A stretch of 64,000 nucleotides of DNA from Methanoregula sp. (GTDB lineage Archaea > Halobacteriota > Methanomicrobia > Methanomicrobiales > Methanospirillaceae). The position numbers and the translations under genes were made by a program. Positions 25,578 through 33,972 of the stretch are shown piece by piece. The notes under the pieces were generated by a model. It saw only the letters and a list, made by a program, of their open reading frames with translations. It did no database searches and had not been told where the DNA came from. The stretch spans positions 62,001-126,000 of the forward strand of contig JAJRCF010000002.1 of the NCBI GenBank assembly GCA_028679075.1, given 5' to 3'. How positions within the stretch are numbered: the first letter of the stretch is position 1; each line of letters starts with the position of its first letter.

Positions 25578-25955
25578 GTTCCCGCTCTTGATCTTCCCGT
25601 GGACAATGATCGTGTCTTCGCTTGTCACGTCTCCAACGATGATACCTGTGCGGAGGATCACCTTCCCACCGGCTTTGACCGAGTGGACACTGGCATGGTC
25701 GAGGATCGTGACATCCCCGCGGGCAGTGATCGGGCCCTTGACCCGGCACTGGCTCCCGATCACGGCATTCCCGCAGTCGATCTCGAGCGCAACGCTGGAC
25801 CGGGGGCCCAGCTCGAGGTTGCCGCTGACCATGAGCCTGCCCCAGAAATGGGTATGGGGGGGCACGACAAAGTCGCCGTCAACCTTTACGTTCCCTTCGA
25901 AATACGAACCTTTCTGGGCAAAATAGGTATTTCCTTTCCGGATGAGCGTAGGCAT
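25542..25955 (-). CDS. Bactofilin-like polymer-forming protein
   Basis: A 137-residue right-handed beta-helix protein. Repeating strands such as GSYFEGNVKVDGDFVV, SGNLELGPRSSVALEI and GKVILRTGIIVGDVTSEDTIIVHG match the polymer-forming/bactofilin family, whose bacterial members build cytoskeletal filaments at the membrane. No transmembrane part is visible. The function in archaea is unknown. It converges on DUF116 with a 36-nt overlap of coding sequence. Confidence 0.75.
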   Translation of the reverse strand: MPTLIRKGNTYFAQKGSYFEGNVKVDGDFVVPPHTHFWGRLMVSGNLELGPRSSVALEIDCGNAVIGSQCRVKGPITARGDVTILDHASVHSVKAGGKVILRTGIIVGDVTSEDTIIVHGKIKSGNLIGKSMKVLGN

Positions 25956-26043
25956 TGGTCTCTAGGATAATGGTGGAGCGATCGCGGGGATAAACTTGTT
26001 GCTCGGAGTCCCGGGGAGTGCCCGCCAGCGCCGGGGAAACCGG

Positions 26044-26886
26044 TTACCCGAGGAAGAGGACAGAAAGGACGAAGACAATGAGGGAGGCGAACATGCTGTA
26101 TTTCAGTGCCATCGATGCGCCGGAGTTCCGGACACACCCAGGGCTGTCACAGTGCAGGGCCCGGTATGCCGCTGCGATAAGGATGAGGTCCACGATGCCG
26201 ATCATCACAAGATACGGGACACCCCACCACAAGACGGGTGCGAGGCTTGCAAGAACTGACAGCAGGACAAATACGAAGGCACAGTATGCGGTCTTCGTTA
26301 CCCCGATCCGGATCGGAAGCGTTGACGCACCTCCTGCTGCATCGCCTTCCACGTCCTCTGCGTCCTTCAGCAGTTCCCGGGCCATCATGGCAAGGAAGGT
26401 CATGACCGCGAGGGGGACGAGGTGGATGAGGCCATCGGTGCCGGCAAACGCCCCGCCAAAGAGGAACATGCTCCCGCTCAGGTAGGCGACCGCGACATTG
26501 CCTACGACGGGCATGCTTTTCAGTCGTGCTGCATATGCGACAAGGAGCAGGGTGTTGAAGACGGCAAAAGCGATACAGAAGACATTCGTGAACAGGCTGG
26601 CAGCGATCCCTGCGGCAAAGAGGAGGAACGCGTACCAGAGTGCTGCATTGCGGGAGACCTGTCCTGAAGGGATCGGGCGGTCGGGCCGGTTGACAGCATC
26701 AATCTCCGCATCATAATAGTCGTTGATCACGTTGCCGGCGGCCGTGATGAGCACGACGACAACAAACAGGAGGAGGGCTGCCGGGACGAGGGTGCCGGTG
26801 GCAATGAGATAGGCCACGACCGATGCCACGCCGGCCATCACCGCATTGGCCGGGCGGATGATATTCAGGAAACCGGCAGCACTCAT
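26044..26886 (-). CDS. Digeranylgeranylglyceryl phosphate synthase (UbiA family)
   Basis: A 280-residue integral membrane prenyltransferase with about eight or nine membrane segments. It adds the second geranylgeranyl chain to geranylgeranylglyceryl phosphate in archaeal ether-lipid synthesis. The two Asp-rich motifs are visible: NDYYDAEIDAVNRPDRPIPSG near residue 65 and ELLKDAEDVEGD near residue 165. It is monocistronic, with tRNA-Arg just upstream on the same strand. Confidence 0.92.
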   Translation of the reverse strand: MSAAGFLNIIRPANAVMAGVASVVAYLIATGTLVPAALLLFVVVVLITAAGNVINDYYDAEIDAVNRPDRPIPSGQVSRNAALWYAFLLFAAGIAASLFTNVFCIAFAVFNTLLLVAYAARLKSMPVVGNVAVAYLSGSMFLFGGAFAGTDGLIHLVPLAVMTFLAMMARELLKDAEDVEGDAAGGASTLPIRIGVTKTAYCAFVFVLLSVLASLAPVLWWGVPYLVMIGIVDLILIAAAYRALHCDSPGCVRNSGASMALKYSMFASLIVFVLSVLFLG

Positions 26887-26936
26887 TGGATCACATTCTG
26901 GTTGTCCGGCACATAAAATGCACGAAAAGTGATAAC

Positions 26937-27010
26937 GGGCGAGGGGGGATTTGAACCCCCGGCATTCAGCTTAGGAGGCTGACGCTATGTCCGGGCTAAG
27001 CCACTCGCCC
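26937..27010 (-). tRNA. tRNA-Arg (anticodon CCT)
   Basis: The minus strand folds into a full cloverleaf. Acceptor GGGCGAG pairs with CTCGCCC, the anticodon stem TCAGC/GCTGA holds the loop CTCCTAA (anticodon CCT, reading AGG), and the T arm is GGGGG-TTCAAAT-CCCCC. No 3' CCA is encoded and no intron is present. Length is 74 nt. Confidence 0.95.
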
Positions 27011-27030
27011 TGCTCATATCCATTGCAGGG

Positions 27031-27044
27031 GAATATGTATAAGT
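27031..27044. promoter_or_regulatory. Shared bidirectional TATA region, tRNA-Arg / trm1
   Basis: GAATATGTATAAG is centred near 27038, about 28 nt from the first base of tRNA-Arg on the minus strand and about 34 nt from the trm1 ATG on the plus strand. It is the only AT-rich stretch in the 61-nt gap, so both genes probably use it. Confidence 0.5.
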
Positions 27045-27071
27045 TTTGCGCGCTGCAACATCTCTGGCACC

Positions 27072-28208
27072 ATGGATCTGACAGAGGCAACGGAAGGCAG
27101 GACCACGTTCCTCGTGCCGGTCCAGGACGACACAACGCAGTTCCCCCCGGGATCCGCCCCCATCTTCTTCAACCGCCGGATGGAACTCAACCGCGACGTG
27201 ACCGTCCTCCTCCTCCCGCTCCTTGAACCCTCGGACTATCTCGATGCAATGGGGGCCACCGGCATCCGGGGCCTCCGGGTGGCAAACGAGTGCGGTATTC
27301 CCGTGACCATCAGCGATCGTGATCCGACGGCGATCGAGTTGATCACCCGGAACGCGGAGCGCTCCGGCCTGCCGGTCACCGTGGTCCACCGCGATGTCAA
27401 CGCTCTCCTTTCAGAACAGTCCTTCGATGCCGTCGACCTCGACCCCTTCGGGACACCGGCACCGTTCGTCGATGCCGGGGTGAAGGGGACCCGGCGTTTC
27501 TTCTTTGTGACGGCAACGGACACCGCCCCGCTCTGCGGTGCACACTTAAAGGCCGGGATCCGCCGGTACTCCGCGGTCCCGATGAACACGGAGTACCACA
27601 GCGAGGTGGGCCTCCGTATCCTGCTGGGATTTGTTGTCCGGCAGACTGCCCGGTACGACCGGGGAGTCGAGCCGATCTTCTGTTATGCCCGGGAGCATTT
27701 TGCCCGCCTCCACCTCCGGCTGCTCCGGGGCCCGCAGGCTGCTGACGCGACCTTAAAGCAGACCGGGTATATCCACCAGTGCAGGAAATGCCCCTACCGG
27801 GAGACGGAGGCTGCCATCCTGTCGTCGTCCCGGACCTGTCCCCACTGCGGCGAACCCCTCCAGCCCATCGGCCCCCTCTGGCTTGGTGACCTCCACAACC
27901 GGACGATCCTTGCTGAGATGCGGGCCCGGGTCGATTCGGTATCGGCCGGGTCCGGAAAAGAACTCACAAAACTGCTGGACTGCTGCATGGAAGAACTTCC
28001 CCTCCCGGGCTTTTACGATTACCACGTGATTGCCAAACGGCTGGTATGTTCCCCGCCGGAGATCACCACCGTGCTCAGCCGCATCGCCGCTGCAGGGTAC
28101 CCGGCAAGCCGTACGCACTTTTCAGGGTACGGGATCAAGACGGAAGCACCGCTCTCCGTGATCTATGATGCAATCGGAAGCCACCCGCAGGACGAAAAAA
28201 AGGGATAG
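27072..28208 (+). CDS. trm1: tRNA (guanine(26)-N2)-dimethyltransferase
   Basis: A 378-residue Trm1 enzyme that makes m2,2-G26 between the D and anticodon stems. FFNRRMELNRDVTVLLL and DAMGATGIRGLRVANE are the N-terminal catalytic motifs, DLDPFGTPAPFVDAG is the D-P-F-G active-site motif, and the zinc-binding C-terminal domain has CRKCPY and CPHCGEP. Length is normal. It diverges from the tRNA-Arg gene through a shared promoter region. Confidence 0.94.
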   Translation: MDLTEATEGRTTFLVPVQDDTTQFPPGSAPIFFNRRMELNRDVTVLLLPLLEPSDYLDAMGATGIRGLRVANECGIPVTISDRDPTAIELITRNAERSGLPVTVVHRDVNALLSEQSFDAVDLDPFGTPAPFVDAGVKGTRRFFFVTATDTAPLCGAHLKAGIRRYSAVPMNTEYHSEVGLRILLGFVVRQTARYDRGVEPIFCYAREHFARLHLRLLRGPQAADATLKQTGYIHQCRKCPYRETEAAILSSSRTCPHCGEPLQPIGPLWLGDLHNRTILAEMRARVDSVSAGSGKELTKLLDCCMEELPLPGFYDYHVIAKRLVCSPPEITTVLSRIAAAGYPASRTHFSGYGIKTEAPLSVIYDAIGSHPQDEKKG

Positions 28209-28210
28209 TA

Positions 28211-29323
28211 TTAGCGCTCGACAACAATCGAGAGTATGTCGCCGTCAACAAGTTTATGGGTCAGCCCGATCCGCTGGCCGGGGTGTTTGACGGACTTGCC
28301 CCAGATCCGGGCATAGCGGAACTTCTGCACGAACTCCCGGTGAAGCTTGTTGCAGACATCTTCGACCGTGCTCTGGTTCCGGATGATCAGCGGTTCTTCG
28401 AGATCGGCTTCTTCGCCAACGGGTTTCATGTACACCCGCATGAACCCGAGGCAGTCGTAAATCGCATCCTTGAGTTCCTCGGTGTGATAACCGGCTGCCG
28501 CAGAGATCATGATCGGGGGACTGCCGAACCGTTCGGCAATGTCATGCTCGATCTCGAGGTACCGTTCCTTATCAACGAGGTCTACCTTGTTGACCGCAAT
28601 AAATGCCGGGATGTATACCCGGTTGCCCTGCACGGCATCGATGAAATCGTCCTGCGTCGCATTCCCACGTATCAGGATGTCGGCGTTCATCATCTTCGAT
28701 TCGGCGAGGATCGAACGCACTTCCTCGATCTCCAGGTCCAGCGTGCCGACCGCGTTGAGACGGACCCCGCCATGCGAGGATTTCTTGATGGTGATATCCG
28801 GTTTCTGGACATTGATCCTGATACCGGCGTCGTAGAGCTCCTTGATGAGGACATCGAAATGCCGCTCGTTGAAGACATCCACGAGGATAATAACGATATC
28901 GGCACCGCGGACAACCGCGATGACTTCCTTGCCCCGGCCCTTGCCCATGGCTGCACCGGCAATAAGTCCCGGGATATCGAGGAGCTGGATCTTTGCTCCC
29001 TTGTGCTCAAGGGCACCGGGAACTACGGTAAGGGTGGTGAACGCGTACGCGGCAACGGCACTTGCGGTGCCGGTCAGCTTGTTGAGGAGCGTGCTTTTAC
29101 CGGTTGACGGGAACCCGACAAGGACGGCGGTTGCATCGCCGGATTTCTTGACCTGGTAACCTTCGCCGCCACCGCCGGCTTTCATAGCCCGGCTGACAGC
29201 CTCGTCACGGAGCCGGGCGATCTTTGCTTTTACCCGTCCGATATGCTTGGAGGTAGCCTTGTTATAAGGGGTTTTGACAAGCTCGTCTTCGAGCTCCTTG
29301 ATCTGTTCTTCAAGACTACTCAT
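28211..29323 (-). CDS. DRG-family GTP-binding protein with TGS domain
   Basis: A 370-residue GTPase of the DRG/Obg group that is thought to act in translation. G1 is GFPSTGKST near residue 69, G3 is DIPGL and G4 is NKVD. A coiled N-terminal region (EEQIKELEDELVKTPYNKATSKHIGRVKAKIARLRDE) precedes the G domain and a TGS domain ends the protein (KHPGQRIGLTHKLVDGDILSI). It is convergent with trm1 (2-nt gap) and apparently monocistronic. Confidence 0.93.
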   Translation of the reverse strand: MSSLEEQIKELEDELVKTPYNKATSKHIGRVKAKIARLRDEAVSRAMKAGGGGEGYQVKKSGDATAVLVGFPSTGKSTLLNKLTGTASAVAAYAFTTLTVVPGALEHKGAKIQLLDIPGLIAGAAMGKGRGKEVIAVVRGADIVIILVDVFNERHFDVLIKELYDAGIRINVQKPDITIKKSSHGGVRLNAVGTLDLEIEEVRSILAESKMMNADILIRGNATQDDFIDAVQGNRVYIPAFIAVNKVDLVDKERYLEIEHDIAERFGSPPIMISAAAGYHTEELKDAIYDCLGFMRVYMKPVGEEADLEEPLIIRNQSTVEDVCNKLHREFVQKFRYARIWGKSVKHPGQRIGLTHKLVDGDILSIVVER

Positions 29324-29432
29324 TCCTATATTATTCGCCGCATGTCGGAGATATAGTTGTTTGTGCCCAGGCTGACAAAAGTGCAGGTCTCCGGTTTTTC
29401 AGGCAGGGAACTTCCGTATTTACTCCCGTAAA

Positions 29433-29447
29433 AAACTATAAGTATCC
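29433..29447 (+). promoter_or_regulatory. TATA box of tRNA-Glu
   Basis: AAACTATAAGTATCC is centred about 36 nt before the mature tRNA 5' end, giving a short leader for RNase P to remove. Confidence 0.5.
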
Positions 29448-29475
29448 TCATCGCCCATTTTATTGAGCAACTCGC

Positions 29476-29550
29476 GCTGCTATAGTGTAGTCCGGCCAAT
29501 CATGCGAGCCTCTCACGCTCGCGACTGGGGTTCGAATCCCCATAGCAGCA
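29476..29550 (+). tRNA. tRNA-Glu (anticodon CTC)
   Basis: Acceptor GCTGCTA pairs with TAGCAGC (discriminator A), the D arm has the typical GTGTAGTCCGGCCAATCAT, the anticodon stem CGAGC/GCTCG holds loop CTCTCAC (anticodon CTC, reading GAG), and the T arm is TGGGG-TTCGAAT-CCCCA. No CCA is encoded. Length is 75 nt. Confidence 0.95.
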
Positions 29551-29724
29551 CTTCTTCTGGTTATTCCCTTTCCAACATTTTCAGGGAACGACAGTCATGT
29601 TTTCCGGTTCTGTCACGCAGCTAATTGATTTGAAAATCAGCGTGCCTCTTTTCTGAAAATTATTTTTCACAAAGTATATCATACCCCCTTGTAATGGTAA
29701 TGTATCACTCAGAGGTGTGTGATC

Positions 29725-29856
29725 GTGGCGAGGGACGAGACAGAGTTACGGCAGGCGTTATATCAGGTGATAAAAAAGATGGTTGAAGATGGCGAACTGG
29801 TCCCGGTATATGACGGCGACCAGCTCGTGGATATCAGGGTGGTTGTCCCGGCGTAA
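29725..29856 (+). CDS. Small hypothetical protein (43 residues)
   Basis: Too short for the ORF track. The product (VARDETELRQAL...) is predicted to be a helix followed by beta strands (ELVPVYDGDQLVDIRVVVP). Three signals support it: a TATA-like AAGTATATC at 29672-29680, a GAGGTG Shine-Dalgarno at 29712-29717, and a GTG start 7 nt later; a T-run (CTCTTTTTTTAG) follows the stop. I recognise no family. It stands alone between tRNA-Glu and a convergent exporter gene. Confidence 0.6.
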   Translation: MARDETELRQALYQVIKKMVEDGELVPVYDGDQLVDIRVVVPA

Positions 29857-29970
29857 CTCTTTTTTTAGACGAAGTCTGTTTACTTTTTTCCAGGCAGGAG
29901 CCGGTTGATCCGGATCAACAATCCGGGCAGGGGTTGAGGGGGGGTCCTGCAGGCCTCCGTCATTTACCGG

Positions 29971-31464
29971 TCAGATCATCCCCACCGGGGGTTCATCTTC
30001 CGCAGACCTGTTGAGGTTGTCCGGGTGGATCTCCACTTTAATGACAAGCGACAGCAGGATGATCGCGATGCCGACCGCGAGCGAGATCAGGAATGCGAAA
30101 TCGAAACCGGCAGCAAGCACCTGCATCTGGAGGTCCGCGGGAGAGGTCTTCGTGACATCATGGTTCGCGGCAATCGTGAGGACCCCCTGGATGAATACCT
30201 GGTTGAAGACCGCGATCCCGAGCGTGAGGGGTACGAAGCGTGCAAGCGTGGTCAGGCTGGAGACCATCCCCTGCTTTGTCCTTGCCACCGAATTCATGAC
30301 CATGTTCGAGGCCGGGGCAATCATCAGGCCAAGCCCGAATCCGATCATCGCAAGGGAAAGGACCACATATGCCGCGGGCGTGTCGGCATGCAGGCGGGTC
30401 ATCAACAGGTATCCGGCCGTGAGGATGATCCCGGCAGAGATGCAGAGCCTCTTCGGGCCAACGCAGTTGAACAACAGGCCTGCAAGGATTCCGGAGACCA
30501 TCATGGCGGCCGAGAGCGAGGTCATGACCAGCCCGGCGTTTGACGTGTCAAAGTGGCGGACGTACTGCAGGTAGAACGGGATCAGGTAATTGATCCCGGA
30601 GAAGCTGAAGAAGACCAGGCTGAGGAGCAGGACCGGGATGGTAAAACTCCGCTTCCTGAACAGGCGCAGGTCGAGCAGGGGATCGGCCAGCCGGAGTTCG
30701 TGGACAATAAACCAGGCAATCGACAACACCGCCACAAGCGAGAGTGCAAGGATCGCAGGAGACGTCCAGCCGAGCGTCTCGCCTTCCGACACCACGTAGA
30801 GGAGCGAGGCAAGGCCGGTAAAGACCAGGGCGGCACCGGTGGTATCGAACCCGGTCAGTTTTGTCTGGCACGTGTCTTTTGGGATCACTTTTGCGCCGAG
30901 CAGGACCGCAATAATCCCGACCGGGACATTGATGAAGAAGATCGCATGCCACGAGAAATACTGCGTCAGGAACCCGCCGATGGTCGGGCCGATCGCGGTC
31001 CCGAGGGCAGCCATGGTCATGACAATCCCCAGGGCTTTTCCTCTCTGGTCCAGCGGGATATAGCAGGTGATCATGGCCGGGGCGATCGCCGACATCATCG
31101 CGCCCCCGATGGCCTGGAAGATCCGGGAGCCGATGAGCCACGTGAGCGAGCCAAAGAGGTCCGGCAGGATGCCGCAGGCAAGAGACCCGAGCGTGAAGAG
31201 GGCAAACCCGAGAAGGAATACCTTCTTGAACCCGATCATGTCGGAGATCTTGCCGAAGATCAGGACGCAGCCCGCCATGACGAGCAGGTAGGCCGTCGCG
31301 ACCCAGCTCACGGCGCTGGTGGAGACATTGAATGACTCGGAGATGGTCGGGAGTGCGATATTGACGATGGTCCCGTCAAGACCTGCCATGAAAAGGGCAA
31401 GCGAGATGGAGAAGATGAGGAGGCCCGTGCCTGCTCCTATCTTCCCGCTGTTGGTATTTCCCAT
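29971..31464 (-). CDS. MFS exporter, DHA2 family (EmrB/QacA type)
   Basis: A 497-residue transporter with about 14 membrane segments. The N-terminal LDGTIVNIALPTI is the DHA2 motif D1, RxxxG-type LDQRGKALG is present, and motif C appears as GTAIGPTIGGFLTQYFSWHAIFFINVPVG. The family exports drugs and other amphipathic compounds using the proton gradient. No regulator is adjacent, so the substrate is unknown. It looks monocistronic. Confidence 0.88.
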   Translation of the reverse strand: MGNTNSGKIGAGTGLLIFSISLALFMAGLDGTIVNIALPTISESFNVSTSAVSWVATAYLLVMAGCVLIFGKISDMIGFKKVFLLGFALFTLGSLACGILPDLFGSLTWLIGSRIFQAIGGAMMSAIAPAMITCYIPLDQRGKALGIVMTMAALGTAIGPTIGGFLTQYFSWHAIFFINVPVGIIAVLLGAKVIPKDTCQTKLTGFDTTGAALVFTGLASLLYVVSEGETLGWTSPAILALSLVAVLSIAWFIVHELRLADPLLDLRLFRKRSFTIPVLLLSLVFFSFSGINYLIPFYLQYVRHFDTSNAGLVMTSLSAAMMVSGILAGLLFNCVGPKRLCISAGIILTAGYLLMTRLHADTPAAYVVLSLAMIGFGLGLMIAPASNMVMNSVARTKQGMVSSLTTLARFVPLTLGIAVFNQVFIQGVLTIAANHDVTKTSPADLQMQVLAAGFDFAFLISLAVGIAIILLSLVIKVEIHPDNLNRSAEDEPPVGMI

Positions 31465-31590
31465 ACGGAAATATTACCGGCCAAAGGACAAGAGAGTTGT
31501 GTTTTCTGACCGGGTGAGATCCCGGGACACGATACGCGAATCCTGGCGCAGGATCGTCAAAAGCAGTGAAAAAAGGATGAAAAATCCGGA

Positions 31591-31779
31591 TTACATTGCC
31601 CGGAACCGTTTGACAACGATATCCATTCCTTTCTTCTTGATCTCGACCTTGATCTTCGTGTCCTTGTAACTGACTTCATGGATACCGATCTTTCCCTGGG
31701 CAACAAGGCGTTCGAGAGCGATCTTGTCCGACCTGAGCATCCTCTTGAAGTCATCCCCTTCGTAGACTACCTTTACCAT
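31591..31779 (-). CDS. Small hypothetical protein (62 residues)
   Basis: A 62-residue basic protein (MVKVVYEGDDFKRMLRSD...KGMDIVVKRFRAM). An N-terminal helical half is followed by beta-rich KIGIHEVSYKDTKIKVEIKKKG. There is no Cys, signal or membrane segment. GC-rich codon use and an AAGGTGTGGTTTT Shine-Dalgarno-like stretch upstream support it. I do not recognise the family. A small nucleic-acid-binding role is conceivable from the charge, but that is a guess. Confidence 0.6.
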   Translation of the reverse strand: MVKVVYEGDDFKRMLRSDKIALERLVAQGKIGIHEVSYKDTKIKVEIKKKGMDIVVKRFRAM

Positions 31780-31949
31780 AAAACCACACCTTCCTTGTAT
31801 GGGAACAATTAGCCGGGACGCTTATCAATATTGTGCGATACCGGTCCTGGCTGTCCGGTACAACCCACAGGCAAATTCACACGTTCTTCCGCCGGATTTT
31901 AACCGAAGCATTAAATAGCGTATCCCAGCATAACCCTATACGAGAAGTT

Positions 31950-32366
31950 ATGAGCAGGGAGAAGATCAAGGTCCCCGGAAAGGTGTATGAGGAGATAGTC
32001 GCCCTCCAGCGCGAGATCCATTTCACCCAGGATCATCAGGACACGATCAAGAAGGCAGAAGACCGCGGGTATATGGGCGCTGCCAACTGGATCCGGCAGA
32101 ATGAGCGGGCATACAAGATCGGGTTCGCATGGGGATTCGAGCCTTCGGGCGAAGAGCCGGAAGGCATGCTCCGGGAGATCCCGGAACCCCAGGCACCACC
32201 AATAAAAAGGACCATCGCCCGGCCAATGCAGACGATGGAGCCCCGCAGCAAGAAATCATCCGGCTCAAAAAGTTCCGGCGGCTTTTTCGCAGGAATCAAA
32301 AACTGGCTGGGCAAATATTTCGGATCATCTCTTTTTTCACCAGCAAGAATAATCGGGCAGAACTGA
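31950..32366 (+). CDS. Hypothetical protein with Ser/Lys-rich C-terminus
   Basis: A 138-residue protein. The first 65 residues are a charged helical domain (VYEEIVALQREIHFTQDHQDTIKKAEDRG) ending in GFAWGFEPSG; then comes a Pro-rich linker, a Ser/Lys/Gly stretch (RSKKSSGSKSSGG) and a short hydrophobic C-terminal segment (FFAGIKNWLGKYFGSSLF) that could touch the membrane. ATG 31950 is preferred over the track's upstream start. It is followed by three small same-strand genes with tiny gaps, probably one operon. Confidence 0.6.
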   Translation: MSREKIKVPGKVYEEIVALQREIHFTQDHQDTIKKAEDRGYMGAANWIRQNERAYKIGFAWGFEPSGEEPEGMLREIPEPQAPPIKRTIARPMQTMEPRSKKSSGSKSSGGFFAGIKNWLGKYFGSSLFSPARIIGQN

Positions 32367-32379
32367 CATACGGGAGCAT

Positions 32380-32520
32380 ATGCCAACCTGTGCCGACTGC
32401 ATCAGCTATACACCCCGTTCACAGGACCGGGGCGAGTGCCGGATCAATGGTGAGACAACGCCCGACCGCGAGAGCGAACGGTGCCCTTCCCGCACGTTTA
32501 TTCCAAAGCCCGGAAAATAA
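32380..32520 (+). CDS. Small four-cysteine protein (46 residues)
   Basis: Too short for the ORF track: MPTCADCISYTPRSQD followed by 30 residues. The cysteine pattern C-x2-C-x(12)-C-x(14)-C with a closing CPSRTFIPK resembles the small iron-sulfur subunits associated with benzylsuccinate-synthase-type glycyl radical enzymes and related methanogen proteins. No radical enzyme is in view. It begins 13 nt after the previous stop and its TAA overlaps the next ATG, so it is embedded in an operon. The metal cluster is inferred from the cysteines only. Confidence 0.6.
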   Translation: MPTCADCISYTPRSQDRGECRINGETTPDRESERCPSRTFIPKPGK

Positions 32521-32885
32521 TGATCAGGATATCCACCATGCCACGCGAACTCGATGAGAAAGATATTGCAATCCTCAAGAAACTTGCCCCGGAATGCGGC
32601 GACCTGACCTGCTCGGGATCCGGCCATATGTTCCATTCGATCCTGCCCCCGGTCTCCAACCATTTCTCCGAAGATTCCGAGGACTTTATCCGGCGCATCA
32701 GCCAGCTCAGCACGGAGGAACTCACCTACCTGACCGACATGATCCAGAAGGGGGAGGAGAGCCTCGGGTGCCTGCCGGTGGAAGATGTGGAAGCGCTTGT
32801 CCATCATATCCATGACCACATCTCCCCGGAAGTGGCACAGAAAGTCATCTCGGCATACGAGTCCGGGAACGCGTGCGAACATTAA
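32520..32885 (+). CDS. Hypothetical helical protein
   Basis: A 121-residue acidic, mostly helical protein. The ATG at 32520 overlaps the preceding stop (TAATG); an alternative ATG at 32538 gives MPRELDEKDIAILKKL, which looks like a natural N-terminus. Two cysteines (APECGDLTC) and several histidines near the end (HHIHDHI, ACEH) could bind metal. The family is unknown to me. Its position between the four-cysteine protein and a HEAT-repeat protein suggests a joint role, but nothing shows what. Confidence 0.65.
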   Translation: MIRISTMPRELDEKDIAILKKLAPECGDLTCSGSGHMFHSILPPVSNHFSEDSEDFIRRISQLSTEELTYLTDMIQKGEESLGCLPVEDVEALVHHIHDHISPEVAQKVISAYESGNACEH

Positions 32886-32905
32886 CGGGAGTACTGCACC
32901 GGCAT

Positions 32906-33373
32906 ATGACAGATCTCACTCCTTTTTTCACGGATCTTCAGGCAGGAAGCATAGCGAAACGGCGTGCCGCAGCTGCCGCACTCGGGAAGTCCGGTTCCCC
33001 TGACGCGATCCCGGCGCTCTCAGCCGCAGTCACGGATCCCCACCCGGCCGTGCGGTGCGAGGTGGCCCGGGCGCTCGGCCGGCTTGAGGATTCCTCGGCG
33101 GTTCCTTCCCTGACTCTGGCTCTTGACGATACCGAGCCGGCAGTCCGTGCAGCGGCTCTTGCGGCACTCGGGAGGATCCGGGACCCGCAATCCGCGATGG
33201 CTGTCATCAGGCTTCTCACGGACCGGGAAATCGAGGTACGGATCGGTGCAGCTACAGTCCTCGGGAGATTGGGCGACCGGCGGGCCATCGGACCGCTGAA
33301 ACAGTTGATGAACGATCCCTTCTCTGACGTGCGTGAAGCGGCGGGCGCAGCGCTCCTGCGGCTGGGGAACTGA
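32906..33373 (+). CDS. HEAT-repeat protein
   Basis: A 155-residue all-helical repeat protein with about four PBS-lyase-type HEAT repeats (GSPDAIPALSAAVTDPHPAVRCEVARALGRL, then similar units ending DVREAAGAALLRLG). Such folds are protein-protein scaffolds and are numerous in methanogens. ATG 32906 replaces the track's upstream start inside the previous gene. It ends the four-gene run that begins at 31950. Confidence 0.8.
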   Translation: MTDLTPFFTDLQAGSIAKRRAAAAALGKSGSPDAIPALSAAVTDPHPAVRCEVARALGRLEDSSAVPSLTLALDDTEPAVRAAALAALGRIRDPQSAMAVIRLLTDREIEVRIGAATVLGRLGDRRAIGPLKQLMNDPFSDVREAAGAALLRLGN

Positions 33374-33467
33374 TCGCCCGGTTCAGGACTCCCCCCACCG
33401 GTCTGCCACCCGTTTCATTTTTATTCCTGTGACACCACACTACGTTTAACAAAAGACGAGGTCTGCT

Positions 33468-33890
33468 ATGGAGAACAACAAATCAATTATGGATTTCCTC
33501 ATCGCCTTCTTTTCCCTGGTACCCCTGATTCTCTACACACTCGTGGCAATCCTGCTCACGGTCATTGCGGTTTTCTCTGTCTGGGATGCAGTCCAGTTGA
33601 TCATCCAGATGATCATATCCCTGGACTTTACCACAAAAATCATCGATGTCATCAATGCCCTCCTCCTGACGATCACGATCATCGTGCTCTTCGAGACCGT
33701 GACCGTCTATTTCAAAACAAAGCATGTGGAGGTCCGGGCACTGCTCATCGCAGGGTTTACCGGGATGGTCCGGCACGTGCTGGTCTATAACGTCAGCACG
33801 GTCGATCCCATAGTGCTGTTCGGCACGGTCCTGCTCCTCGCGGTCCTCATTGCGGGTATCATCCTTGTCAAGCCGGAACCGCTCGGATAA
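33468..33890 (+). CDS. PsiE-like integral membrane protein
   Basis: A 140-residue protein with four membrane segments (VPLILYTLVAILLTVIAVFSVW, IIDVINALLLTITIIVLFETV, a shorter third, and VLFGTVLLLAVLIAGIILV). The LFETVTVYFKTKHVEVRALLIAGFTGMVRH block fits the phosphate-starvation-inducible PsiE family, whose function is not established. It looks monocistronic, with a TATA-like region in the gap after the HEAT gene. Confidence 0.7.
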   Translation: MENNKSIMDFLIAFFSLVPLILYTLVAILLTVIAVFSVWDAVQLIIQMIISLDFTTKIIDVINALLLTITIIVLFETVTVYFKTKHVEVRALLIAGFTGMVRHVLVYNVSTVDPIVLFGTVLLLAVLIAGIILVKPEPLG

Positions 33891-33972
33891 TCTTTTTTAC
33901 CTGCACCCTGCTGCTCCAAACGTGAGGATTTTCTAGTATATCCACAGAAGCTCTGATCGGAAAGGTGAGACC

